A stretch of 64,000 nt of DNA. Source: Mastacembelus armatus (taxonomy: Eukaryota > Chordata > Actinopteri > Synbranchiformes > Mastacembelidae). Where the stretch lies: contig NC_046648.1 of NCBI RefSeq assembly GCF_900324485.2, forward strand, positions 16,861,739 to 16,925,738, in the 5' to 3' direction. How positions within the stretch are numbered: position 1 is the stretch's first letter; every line of letters starts with the position of its first letter. This document shows positions 44,831-56,400 of the stretch, piece by piece. The position numbers were made by a program, and so were the translations under genes. The notes beneath the pieces were generated by a model. That model searched no databases and was not told the origin of the DNA. It saw only the letters and a list, made by a program, of their open reading frames with translations.

Positions 44831-45876
44831 GGATGAAAGGGAGCTCATGAGGCAAACTCCTCTCCTGGCAAAAACTGGGGGGGGGGGGGAGCAAAATGTT
44901 TAAATCGACTCTCTATTAAACACACATTTACAAGGCTCGTTTTGTTTGGAAACCAAACTCTATGGTATCTGACAAAACACAGTGTAGCCATGTGTGTGTA
45001 TGTGTGTTTGTGTGCGTGTGTGCACGTACATGAATGTGTAACAGAGTCAGCCGAAACACTCTCTCTCCCTGACTCTGCGTTGCTCACCTGCTCACGTTTC
45101 CCTCTCACCCACTGCGTCCGAGCAGTTTTGCGTCTGCCAGTGAGGAAATATGTGAATGAACTACTTGAAGCAACAGGTCACAGACAGAGTGTGAGAAGAA
45201 GAGGAAGGAGGAGGAGGAGGCAAGCAACCCACGCAAAAGGAACTTTTTACTGTGCAAACACTCTTTCCATCTACCCTGCTCGCTCCCTCCATCTCAGACT
45301 GGTGTTAATATACTGGAGAGCCCAGGCCTGTCTCAGAGCTCCCGCTTTCTCCTCCGGTTCTCCCTCCCGCTCCTCTCACCGCCATTCTCAGTCGCCCTAA
45401 ACATTCTTTCCTCTCCTGTCATTGCGTGTCCTGTCTACATCCCTCTCTCTCCTCATCTGTTCCTACTTTCGAAGTGCTTTCCCCCAGCTCCCTCTTACTT
45501 TCTCTTTCGCACACTCTATCTCGTCTACGCTCACAACCCACTCTCCTCTTGTTCTGTCTTGTTTTTTCGGGTGTGCAGGAGGATTGATGAAAAATGAGCA
45601 GCACAAGCTCTAAACAATCCAAGCATAAGTGCCCAGACAGGATGTGCATGCAAACACTGGAGCACTTTTATTACTTGGCTTTAATATCTCTGCCCCATTG
45701 ACCCTGTAGAAAACCATTCAAAAGAAGGTAAAGAATGAAAAAGAGGGGAGTGAAAGTGAACCTCTTATTTATACACGCATTCTTCAGCATGCAGAAGAGT
45801 TACCCCAGAGACATTACTTGTGCATTCCCTGTTCCTTTGTCAGTTTTGCACCCTTTCTGTGGTGAGTTACTACATC

Positions 45877-45899
45877 TGTGTGTGTGTGTGTGTGTGTGT
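45877..45899. repeat. (GT)n microsatellite
   Basis: About 11 uninterrupted GT units. Confidence 0.9.
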
Positions 45900-46047
45900 C
45901 TGGGAGTGCTGTATACTATATCAGAGCTGACCACTACTTGCCGGCGCGCCATGCGTCTGCGTCAGCCACACACTGAGCCTGTTGTTGTGTTATTCTACGG
46001 AAGCTTGGAGCTGCTGACAAACACTCAGGGGAAAGGGGGAGGGGTGC

Positions 46048-46049
<2 letters not shown>

Positions 46050-46106
<57 letters not shown>
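46050..46106. repeat. (GT)n microsatellite
   Basis: About 28 GT units, among the longest uninterrupted dinucleotide tracts in the window. Confidence 0.95.
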
Positions 46107-46108
<2 letters not shown>

Positions 46109-49100
46109 TGTAAGGGGGCAGTGGGGCCCGGAGAGATGTTGGGGAAAGAGCGGAGGGGGAGGACAAAAGGAAGAGGTGTGACGTCGTAGCTTGCTCTACA
46201 GTGACTTTGTCAACATGACATGACCCCTGTCACATGAAGGGGGAGAGGGGAGAGGATGGCCTTTTGCAGACAGATGGACACACACAAACAAACACAGACA
46301 AACACACATATGCTTACGTCTGTTAGACAGTTCACCCCAAGCATTTAAAACAATTTATCACCCACTACCACCTTTAACCTGACGTGGCGTGGTTGTTTCT
46401 GTGAATGCTGACGCACTTCAGGCCTCTTCATCACTGACCTTTCATTAAATTAACGCTCATTAAATGCTGACTATCATAAATCAACCTCCTACAACAATGA
46501 TATCAGATAACACAACTTATAAGAGAGCACATGAGCAGCTGTATTGATTCTACTGTCCTTCCACCGTCCGCTTCCCGTGCGTCAGCCATGCATAGTGTGT
46601 AAATTTCATCATAACTAAGAGCAAACACAGGAAAGGAAATTTCATATCCGCATGTTGTCACTGTTTATGTTTTGAAACAGCATACAGATCGGGATCAGGG
46701 AGCTGAGCACAACAGTTTGGAGGCTGACTTGCATTTGAAAATCAAAAAGACTTCACTCCACATGCAGTAGGCTGTGATTTTGACTGCACAGGGGAGGTGG
46801 ACCTCAAGTTCACTGAAATGTCAACTTTGGTTTGAAATGACTTTGACTTAAAGCAGCACAAACAGGGCACAGAACATACCCTGTCTTGCTTTTTTCTGTT
46901 GTCGTATTGCAATTTGTTTTGTTTTTTTTTTCATTTTCTTGCAGAAAGAAAACATTTACTGTAAATGTTTATATAAACTGAACTATCTGTCTCTCATACT
47001 TCTTGGACATACTATCTTATCTCTGGTAAAGACAGTCAGATACGAAAGTAATGTGTTTGCGTGCATTTTTCTTAACCACCATTATCATTATCTCCGGCTG
47101 ACAAGTCTGAGTCTGAAGCCCATCTTTTACTTGACATTCTGTACAATCTGTCACAACCCCAACATCTTTCTACCTTTATTTTATTGACCATTGTTGACTG
47201 TGTTAATTCACAAAAGTTTTGTTTAGTGTGCGGTTAGAGAACCACCTTTATCACCTTGATCTCTCTATTCTTGGTCCCAAAGTTTATGTGCACTTTCACC
47301 CCTGCTGTTCCCAATTAGCCACAAACTGCTCTGTCGGAATACATTTAAATGCCTTACATGTCTTCTTCTATCAGTAACAGTCTGTGAGTCAAAGACTAAG
47401 AAATGAAAGCTATCCAGAATTTTCTATTTTTGGCACCGAGTTCACACACACTGTCTTTTTATGTTTCCCCTCCCCGTTCTCCCTGGCTCCTCATCCTCTT
47501 TATGTTCATCAATCACACTGTCCACCCTCATCAGGCAGTCACCGCTGGATGTATGAATGGTGGGCCTCTGCGTCTGCATTGTATTACAGACGCCCTCACA
47601 TCTGGCTGGACCCCTGGTAGTGACAGGAAGCATTCTAAAAATGCAAGGAATGGCCCAATGAGCGATAAGAAGGAAATTCCCCACAGCAGACTGGACTGAA
47701 AGCCCAGAAACAACAGGCACTCGGACAGTCACTGGGGAGAAATGAAACGGATGACGACAAAGAGTAGGATGGGAGGAGATTGAACAGGATGCCTGGACGT
47801 ACATACTGTTAGTCTAGGTTCAACACTGAGACAATAAACCCGTCGACGGCAGCTATTCTACGAAGCTAATAGTCATGATGAGGATGGAGTGGTGGCGCAT
47901 TAAAAGAGAAAAGAACAGATGGTTTGGATTGACTGCACAGAGATAGGTGAGGTGGTCAAGGAGAAAAAAGCTAATGAGCAACAGCAGAGGAGGGATCAGA
48001 AAAAACAAAGTGATGCTATGGAAGGGAATGACTAAACAAAGATAGGGACTGCAAAGACATAAAACAGATTGTCAGCCATCTGAAGGATGTTGGGTGAGAG
48101 TGAGGGACAACTGTGGGACAGGAAGCGCATGTAGTGATAGAGACGTCACAGGAAAGGCAAACCCCTTTAATCAGCTCCTGATTTGGTGACAGGGGCAGAC
48201 ACAAACACACCTCGCAGGCAGATTTCTGACTAGTGAATCCATGGGTTTGACTGACAGCACTGCTTTATGGCTTTATGACTCACTGACCCCGGCTTTTCTG
48301 CAATCTCCCACACTGTGCCATCTGCAGTGGAGTTCAAGCCCAGTTTGAAAAGTGAACACAACACCGCCAAACCCTGATCCAGATTAGCTTCCCCTGTGTG
48401 GTGACCTACTAAGTCTGACTTTAAATTGATGTCTTCTAACAAGCCGACGTCCCTTCTGTCTGGCTGTGGGTGCTGCTTTACACAATCAGTCAGTGGGTAA
48501 TTGTTTTGAGCTGCTAAATTGCAGCAGGTCGGATTGGATTACCTCCTGTACCACCAGGGTAGCTCCTACCTTCTTGTTTCTCTGTTTCCACTGGATTACA
48601 TCAGAGTTTAGGCTCCTTCATCTGTGAGTAAGCACATACTTTAAGATCACAAGGGAGGCCAGAAATGTGTCTAATGTGTTAGAACGGAAAGGGGATAATC
48701 GGATATATAGAGGAGGTCAGGAAGTGTAAACAGTTCTTTCTGTGCATTGTCTTCTATTCATCTTCAATGGAAAGATAAGAGATATAAAGGATGGTTGACA
48801 GTGATCTAGTTTCTGTTGTGTGTATATGTGCTTGCATCTGTGCCTTTTGTTCCCATCTGGCCAAAACCCAGTCCTTTCTGTATTCAGACCATAAATAATA
48901 CAACATAGAACAACATAGAAGGAAATGAAATGTTATCCATATAAAACTCCCCAGGGTGTCTTATCTTGTATGACAAGGATTCATTTCTGTAATATCATAA
49001 TCACAGACCTTGGCCAATTATAAAAACAAAATCAAGGTAGATAAACAGTATTCCATGCCACAATCTGGGCTTCTCTTCTCTAAAGCTAACGTCCTAATTA

Positions 49101-49859
49101 ATCTTCAAAGTAAATAGCATTCTTGCATGACAAAGCGGGTCCTGTAAGTCGCCACTCAGAGAACACTTTACCGGGTCAAATCAACATTGTAAAGCTTAAT
49201 AGAGGTAAAGTAAGTGCAGAATGTGATTAGGGGCAATACATGAGACTTGTATTTGTACTTTATTGTGTGGTTGGACCGGACAAGTTGGGGTCAGAATTTG
49301 ATTCAGGGGACTGGTCTGCCTGTCTTGTAAGTTTAGGTCAAAACCTCATATAATGACTTAGTGCGGTTACTTGGCTTTTCGACCCATCTGAAACAGCTGA
49401 CACAAGGCAGATAGGTGGGTGTGTGAGTTTTGAGGTGGAGCAGTGAAAGGCAGAAGGAGACAAGAAGGAGAGGTAACTGTTTTTTTGGTAACTCTATTAA
49501 AAAGAACTCCTGGGAAGCTTGGACGACTGACAGCTGGGCCTGGGGCAGTGAGGCAGGAGGGAGAGTATTTTCATGTGTTTATGTATGTGTTTTCCTTCAC
49601 TACTGGGACTTATATATATGGCTGCAAGACTGTCTCTGAGGTGGAGGGGGTTACTCAGGAGTATATAACTGGGCTTGGGGATGACCCGTGGAACCCCCCC
49701 CCCAATTATCCTCTGGGGAGCAATGCTTTTGGGGTGCGCTCCCCCACCACCCTTCACCTTCAATGTGCCGAATCAGTGGAAGGCAGAAACCCAGAGAGTA
49801 TCCCTGACACTAATATGGAAAAAAGCCTGTTTGGAGCGAATATAAGGGCAAATATTATT

Positions 49860-50200
49860 CTTCCTGAGCGTAACCACGGCGAGCACCTCTGACCTGGCAA
49901 TGAAAGTGCTGAAACAAAAAGCCCAAAGACTTTTTCTGCTCCATCAAAGGAGAGCTACATAAAATAAACATGGCCATCAGATTACCACGCTGAACACGGG
50001 GCCGCGTTAGCCTGTGCCGGCCGCCCTGCCGCCCAACCCCATAGCTCTATGGGAGTTAAGTGTGGGGTCCGCTCAGTCAACACCATGACGCAAAATGGAA
50101 CAAGTCTCTGACAGAAGCCCCAGGCTGATGGAATAAGGCCCCTACCCACAGGCCCACAGGCCCCCAGGCCCGAGAGAACCGTACTGAGCAAGAATGACAG
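49860..50200. other. Candidate conserved noncoding element
   Basis: Unique sequence with a TCF/LEF-like core (CATCAAAGG near 49944), a forkhead-like core (ATAAACATGG near 49966) and then a GC-richer block. It lacks microsatellites and coding signals. Regulatory status is only an inference. Confidence 0.25.
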
Positions 50201-51814
50201 AGAGAGAGAGGCATGAAAACAGGAGGAAACAAGAGGAACTGAGGGAAAAGGTAGATGAGGACATTTTGGAAAAGTGTAAATGACCATCAGTCCCAAACTG
50301 GAGGCACTGGCTTCATCCCTAATTGAAAAGCACACACATAAACGTGCTGCTGGCCTGGACAGCCAGTAGTAACAGGTCAGGACAGACAGCCGCCAGTGGA
50401 GACAAGGCCGGGGGCAGGGCAGGGCAGGGCAAAGCAGGGTACAGTGGTTGGTGGTGGTGGTTGTAGCTGCCAGTGAGACTGTGAGGCTTAGCTGGCTGGT
50501 CCTACTAACAGTGGACAGCCTCACTGCGATGGATCTGACCTCACAGGGGTTCTTTATATTCCTGTGTAGCCTGTGCTCATTTGTGTGTAGGGGCATGCGT
50601 GTGTGCACCAAAAAAAAAAGAGAAAGGTTTGTGTGTTTATGTATGTATTTCACATTCAGGTGACGTAACCAGGAGAAAACAGATCTGCCTCTTACGGAAG
50701 GCCAAGGCTTTTCTCTTGGCCTTTTAGTCACCTCACTGAGGCTCTGCTGTCCATTTCATCCATGAGTCTCCCCATCTCCAACCTCAGAGTCTGTCATCTG
50801 TCTGCATTGGACTGATTTCCCACCCAGCATCTCTGACCCTCTCTCCAATCCTCTCAGCTCTCACGCAGATTCCTACACCCCCAGTCTGTCTTTTTGTCTG
50901 TCTGTGACCTAACAGAGATTCCCTTGCTTCCTTGTTTCCATCCTGGCTTTAACACAGGAGTTAGCCTGGAACCATGCACAATATTCCACTCCGACTTTGT
51001 TTCAGGCTAGAGCTGAGTCTCTGGTGACTCTCATACAGTCAGATTCTTAAATATTTTCAGTCTTAGATCTAAGACCAGTTTTAAGATGAGAGGTTTTGTT
51101 TTATTTCTTCAGTGCCAGACTGAAAAAAATATTAATATAAAAAAATACTGCAATATTTGGAAATGATGACAACTTTAAACTTAAATCCTCACATTTTATT
51201 CCATGATTTCATGATAAAACATTACTCACAACCTCTATCAGTGACCCTAGTCACTGTTTTCTGTCCTTTCCCCTTACGTATGACTAGAAAAACCTCCTTT
51301 TTACTACTGGCTTTAGGATGACGCAGGGCTCAGGTAAAGTGTTACCAGACCACAAACAGACACTGAGGCCATGTCAGGTTGTAGCTGTTAGTGTTAAGTG
51401 TGAGAGCCATGGGCTTTTTCTAGTTTCCGAAAATGACTCCTGTGTGTAACACCACAATCACTGTGGTCCACTGGGCCTCACACCAGCAGCATTGCATTAC
51501 AGCTCTTGCCTCCCTACTGTTCTCATTTTCTTTTCATCCTCCTCTCTTTTCTCCTCTGACTCAGCTGTTTTGTAGGAAACTCCGTCTCTTTGAAGAAGGG
51601 AAGAATCTTTCATTACTCGACAGCAGGGAGAGAGAAGAAGATGATAGGGAGAGAATAACCACCCCATTGTCTTCACACCCACCCCCTTCTATCCACCAAT
51701 GACAATTGTGCTGAGCTAATTACAGAGAGCTGCTACAACAGGTGTGGAACTCTGCACCTGGGTAAAGAAGTCTACTTAATGTATTTCTGTGTATGTGTGA
51801 CAGAGAAAAAAAAA

Positions 51815-51818
51815 GTGT

Positions 51819-51854
<36 letters not shown>
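51815..51854. repeat. (GT)n microsatellite
   Basis: About 20 GT units with one GTTT interruption. Confidence 0.9.
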
Positions 51855-51856
<2 letters not shown>

Positions 51857-53119
51857 CTGTGGGGTTCTTGGTGAAAGTGTGTGAAATTTTGTCTGTGTCA
51901 CTGATTGAGATCACCAAAAACTGAACTGTGTGTGTGTGTCACATGCTTACTAAACCTTAAATGTTGCTTAATGGTACTCAGACATTGGTCACCATATTGT
52001 ATCACAGACTACTGTAATGTCGTACAATCACCACGGACCTATACAAGTCTGATCCCATCTGTTTTTAATTAAAAAGCAACAGACTACATCTGTATGACAT
52101 TACTGGAAAGTTGAAATTAGCACACAAACACAGGCTCACTCTCACTCATACACCGCATTGAATTTCAAATGAGAGTGATTACAATCACTTAATTGATAAA
52201 TGTAACCACAGGGAGTCTGTTCTCATGATTCATAATCTATAACCGGTCTTTCTCAGTGGCATGTTTTTTGATGTCAGGGCAGCGAGAAATCGGGGAGACA
52301 GAACCGGAGTCAACAGCAATGATGTAAGCAGGGGTCTCCCACAGGACTAATTTTTTTTTTTGTTTTGAGCTTTTTACCGTAAAGGAATTTATCTGAGAAG
52401 CTGACCGGAAGAACGGAAGCCATTTGGAATGATGCCAAAGTGTGAGCATGGTAACTTTTTGTCTGTTTTTCAAGACGTCATAGAGCTTCACTCTCAAAAC
52501 AAAGAAAGCTGTTTTATAAGAATGTCTGACTAACTAGACAGTGAAATTGAATGGATATTACAAAATTATGACAGTTAAGCTATTACTCACCTCAAATGAT
52601 ATCACCTGTCTACTGTCTGTTCATAACAACCCCTTGCTATGTTACGCTTAATGAGCCTAAATGCATTTTTTGTAGGGCATGGGATTGTATGACATTAATG
52701 AAATGAGAAATCCTTCCACTTGACTGGAAATCAAATACTCCCCTGCTCTTAAGTTCCCAGCTTTGACCTATTGGACAGCTTACCTAGGTAAAGGTAACCT
52801 TTGTGTGTGGCTGTCACAGTCTCGTTTCTTGCTTGAGTCATGACCTTGTGTCAAATGCTACCATTATTACAGGAAATGAGAATGTGCTTTTGGAACAGAT
52901 GATAGTACAATGTTAGTTGTGTGATCGCCTCCTTAGTCAAGCATTTCTACCTGCAGACTCATCATTTAACATCAAAGGGGAATGAGTCCTGCATCGCCAC
53001 CTTGTGGAATGTTTCTTTGGTGTTGAAGCTGAAGATGAGTGCCAAGCGCCAAGGGGGCCGTGCTGTGGGGAACAAGGTTTTCAAATAAAGTGTAGCTTTT
53101 TTAGACTAGAATTCAGTGT

Positions 53120-53125
53120 TTTATT
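53120..53125 (-). terminator. rasip1: Poly(A) signal of rasip1
   Basis: TTTATT on the plus strand (AATAAA on the minus strand) lies about 320 bases beyond the rasip1 stop codon. Confidence 0.5.
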
Positions 53126-53442
53126 AGAAACAAATAGGTTTAAAACATACATGGAAGCCAAGTAAATCAGTCATGTAAAGTGTAACACTATGTAGCCCAA
53201 CTGATAGGGGCTTTTACTCCCTGCTTTAAAATAAAATCTATAAAGACATATCAAAGCCAAATACAGTTTCTTACTTACTATCTAAGCGAATAAATGAATT
53301 GATATAGAAATATCATGAAAAAACATCAAGACAAAAAAAAAAAAAGTCCACTTTGCATTTTCTGTGGTTTGCTGTTTGCCTTTTCTGGTGATATTCTTTT
53401 TACTTCTTTGAGACGTCCATAAAGAGACAAATATGGGCTGCC

Positions 53443-56400
53443 TCAAAGCCGAGTCCTCTGATTGGCAGGGAGCTCATCCTGGTCGAGTCCCCACAAGAAG
53501 GTGCGGAGACGTGTCACTTCCTTTTGGAGCTCAGGGCTTGGGATTGGCTGAGAGAGGTCAAGGCGTGGTGTCTCATTTGGCAGAATAAGTGGAGGGTGAT
53601 CCAGGAAGCTCTCAAAGATGTCTAAAAGATTAAGTAGGATTGGAAACAAATTTTCAAATATTTTCATTGTCTCATTGTTTCAGTTGCATGTTTGAACTAT
53701 TACTCTTTTACTGATTTCTTTATTACCTCCACTGAGCTCAGTGCCTGGTGGAGGAGCCCAGGATCCTGGTGGGGCTCTGCTTGGCCCCAGCTTGTAATGG
53801 GTTAGTAGGTGGTGCAGCTGGGCAGGGCTTAGCAAGACATGGTCTTCCTGCAGACTTGCCCAAGATGACTATAAGACAAAATGTTTATGGAAAGAAATAA
53901 TTATCCCAGAGAAGGGCCAGAGGGCTAAGCAGGCACACTGCACATGTAACTACATTACCTGAATAAGTCGAGTCTTGGGAATACACAGGAAGTTGACTGT
54001 GACTGATAGTTTCTTCATAAACTCAGAAGCAATGTCTCCTAATCCCGCCCCCTGTAGCCAGTCCAGAACCAGGTCCAAGTTTGTTCGGATCTGGACCGCT
54101 CTGGACCATGAAAACAACCCATCTGAAAAAACAAAGAAGTGGATGTGCGAGGAACAAAAAGAAAAAAAAGATTTTAGTTTCCATCAAACATGAATAAAAA
54201 TAATTATGTTTTTAAAAATCCCACATATATTTTCTTATCACATCATCCCATATGAAGATGTGAGTCCAAAAAAACTCATCTTTAAAGTGAGATGATCTAA
54301 AATTTGAAAGAAGTAACATGCTTTTTTTCTTTATGGTTGAAATGTTCATATAATGTAATAAACCCTTTCTCTGTTCAAGTCAATAACTTTATGACTCCTC
54401 TCTACTTGTTACACACATTTTATTGTTTAACATTATCTCACTTTAACCTCTGCCCTCTCACCTCTCTCCAGCAAGGTGTTGAGCAGGGAGGTGTTGGTGA
54501 AGAAGAAGAGGTACCCAAAGGTTTGGGAGGTGAGAGGTGGGGACAGACACGCTTCCCTCGACAGCATCAGGGAACAGCGATACACTTCCACCAGCCCGGC
54601 AACTTTGGGCGGTAAAGCAGACACATCATCGACCTCCTGTTCCTCTCCTCTTTTCTCGTCTTCCTCTGCACCTCGAGTTCCATCCTTCTCCTTTTCTTTC
54701 TCCTCGCTTGAAAATGGATTGGTGTCCAGGAGAGCTGGAAGGAGTGAGTACAGGGTCTTTGTGGACAGAAAGGACAGAAACTTGAGATAGCGTTTAAAAA
54801 ATGAGAAATAAAAAAATTGCATTAAAAGCGGACAAGGAGGGGAGGGATTGGGGTGGATTAAGATGAAGAGAATATATGGAAGGTGGAGAGTTTCTAATTT
54901 TTATTTGTGTCTTTGTTCTTTGGTTAACCATTTTGGGAAAGACCAAAATATCATAAAAATGCTTTCATGAATTGTCATGAAATTTTGTTGGCATTCATGA
55001 CCACCAAAGGAACCTACTGACTTTGGTGATCCTCTGCATTTTCTTCCAGTACTGCCATGTAGTTGACTTTATAGTTAAGAGAGAAAGGTTTTGGCCACTT
55101 TGGAGTTGATTCTCATGAAACAGAATGACACAGACATTCATGTCCACCCCAGGATTAACTGTAGTAAGTTTGGTGTCCCCTGTCTTTTTGAAACACCATC
55201 ATCGGGTCACAAGTTTTGTTGTTCATTAGCTGTATTTTGTGATTGGTAGTTATGAACAAACGCTAGCATGCTAACTTACACAAATGTTAAACATTACACC
55301 TGCTTCAGTATTTAAGCATGGAAGCCTTTAATAGCGATAGACAAGTCCCAAAATCCATATTACATGCTCATCTTAAGCATATTTTTCATACGTGGTGTGT
55401 TAATGCTGAAATAGTGATAAACAGTTCACTCGAAGCAGAAGGACAATATGCTAAATACTGTCGATTTTTTGACTGTGTTGTTGATACACACTGTTCTCCC
55501 ACAATGCAAAGCACAAAGGAGATGGAATAGCTACTTGCAGCTGGAAAAAATTAAAATAAATTGTGTGTGGTGGTGAGGGCTCCAGAGAGATCTTGGAAAA
55601 CAACAAAAATAAGTATTAAGTCTTAAGAAAGATATTTTGCTGTCTCTTTGTGAAGTTTAATTTGCAGTGGCTTTCCATCACACGTATTGTATTATTTCAG
55701 TATGGTGACTTTTTTGTATGCTTTTTTTGTATGATTTCTAAAACAGTATATAATGTAAACTATAGTACATAAATTAGTATTTAGTATAGATAATATGGAT
55801 TTTGGACATTTTGGACATTTTTAGGACATTTTTTTTTTACCTTGGTGAGGTGATACACACACTGCTGGAAGGTGTGCATAATGACATCATCCAGCTGTGC
55901 CAGTGCCTCTGAGCAGGTGTCCATATCTGCTGTCAAAACTGGATCACCGGGTGCTTTAAAGAAATGATCATAACAGTTACTGACTTTGTGTCAGTTTTAC
56001 CATCTGAGTTCAGTGTTGCCAAAGTCCTCTAGTATTTACTAAAATGTCATATTTTCTAACATTTGTATTTGGTTTAGTCATTTTTATTGTTTTCCAGTCG
56101 CTCTCACCTTCAAACTCCCACTCTTTCTCCATTGTTTCGACTTTCACCTGGAAGAAGTTAAGGAGCTCTGTGGCATTTGACATCCAGAACATCAGGGGTC
56201 GGAGGTCAGATGACAGTTTCTGGACATTCGGCACGCTTATTTCACCTTCTTGTTCTGCGGAACTGCCGTTTAAATAATGTCAGAGTTCTGTTAGCTATAA
56301 AATTATTGTGAACATTCTCCTGTCAGTGTTTTGTTTGCGCTTTAATAAAGAAACACACCATACTGTGTGTAAAAATAGACTGAGTTATTATTACTCAACT

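Larger units (their letters stand above)
41224..53119. other. 12-kb gene-free region rich in dinucleotide repeats
   Basis: Between il11 and rasip1 I find no reading frame with family resemblance or coherent splice sites. The left half is dense in (CT)n, (CA)n and (GT)n tracts. Unique stretches near 44600-44830, 46390-46700 and 49860-50200 look like possible conserved noncoding elements. It probably contains upstream control sequence of il11. Confidence 0.5.

Noticed and set aside
45735-46181. 148-codon frame with Cys/Val repeats
   Set aside because: The repeats are the translation of a (GT)n microsatellite.
49443-49892. 149-codon open frame on the plus strand
   Set aside because: No family resemblance, conserved motif or splice context.
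49982-50731. 249-codon open frame on the minus strand
   Set aside because: Its composition follows nucleotide bias, it lacks any recognisable domain, and it overlaps a candidate noncoding element. Length alone is not enough.
52237-52497. 86-codon minus-strand frame with a plausible-looking WETPAYIIAVDSGS segment
   Set aside because: No family recognised, no supporting splice sites and an A/K-rich middle. It could be a chance frame or an unrecognised fragment.
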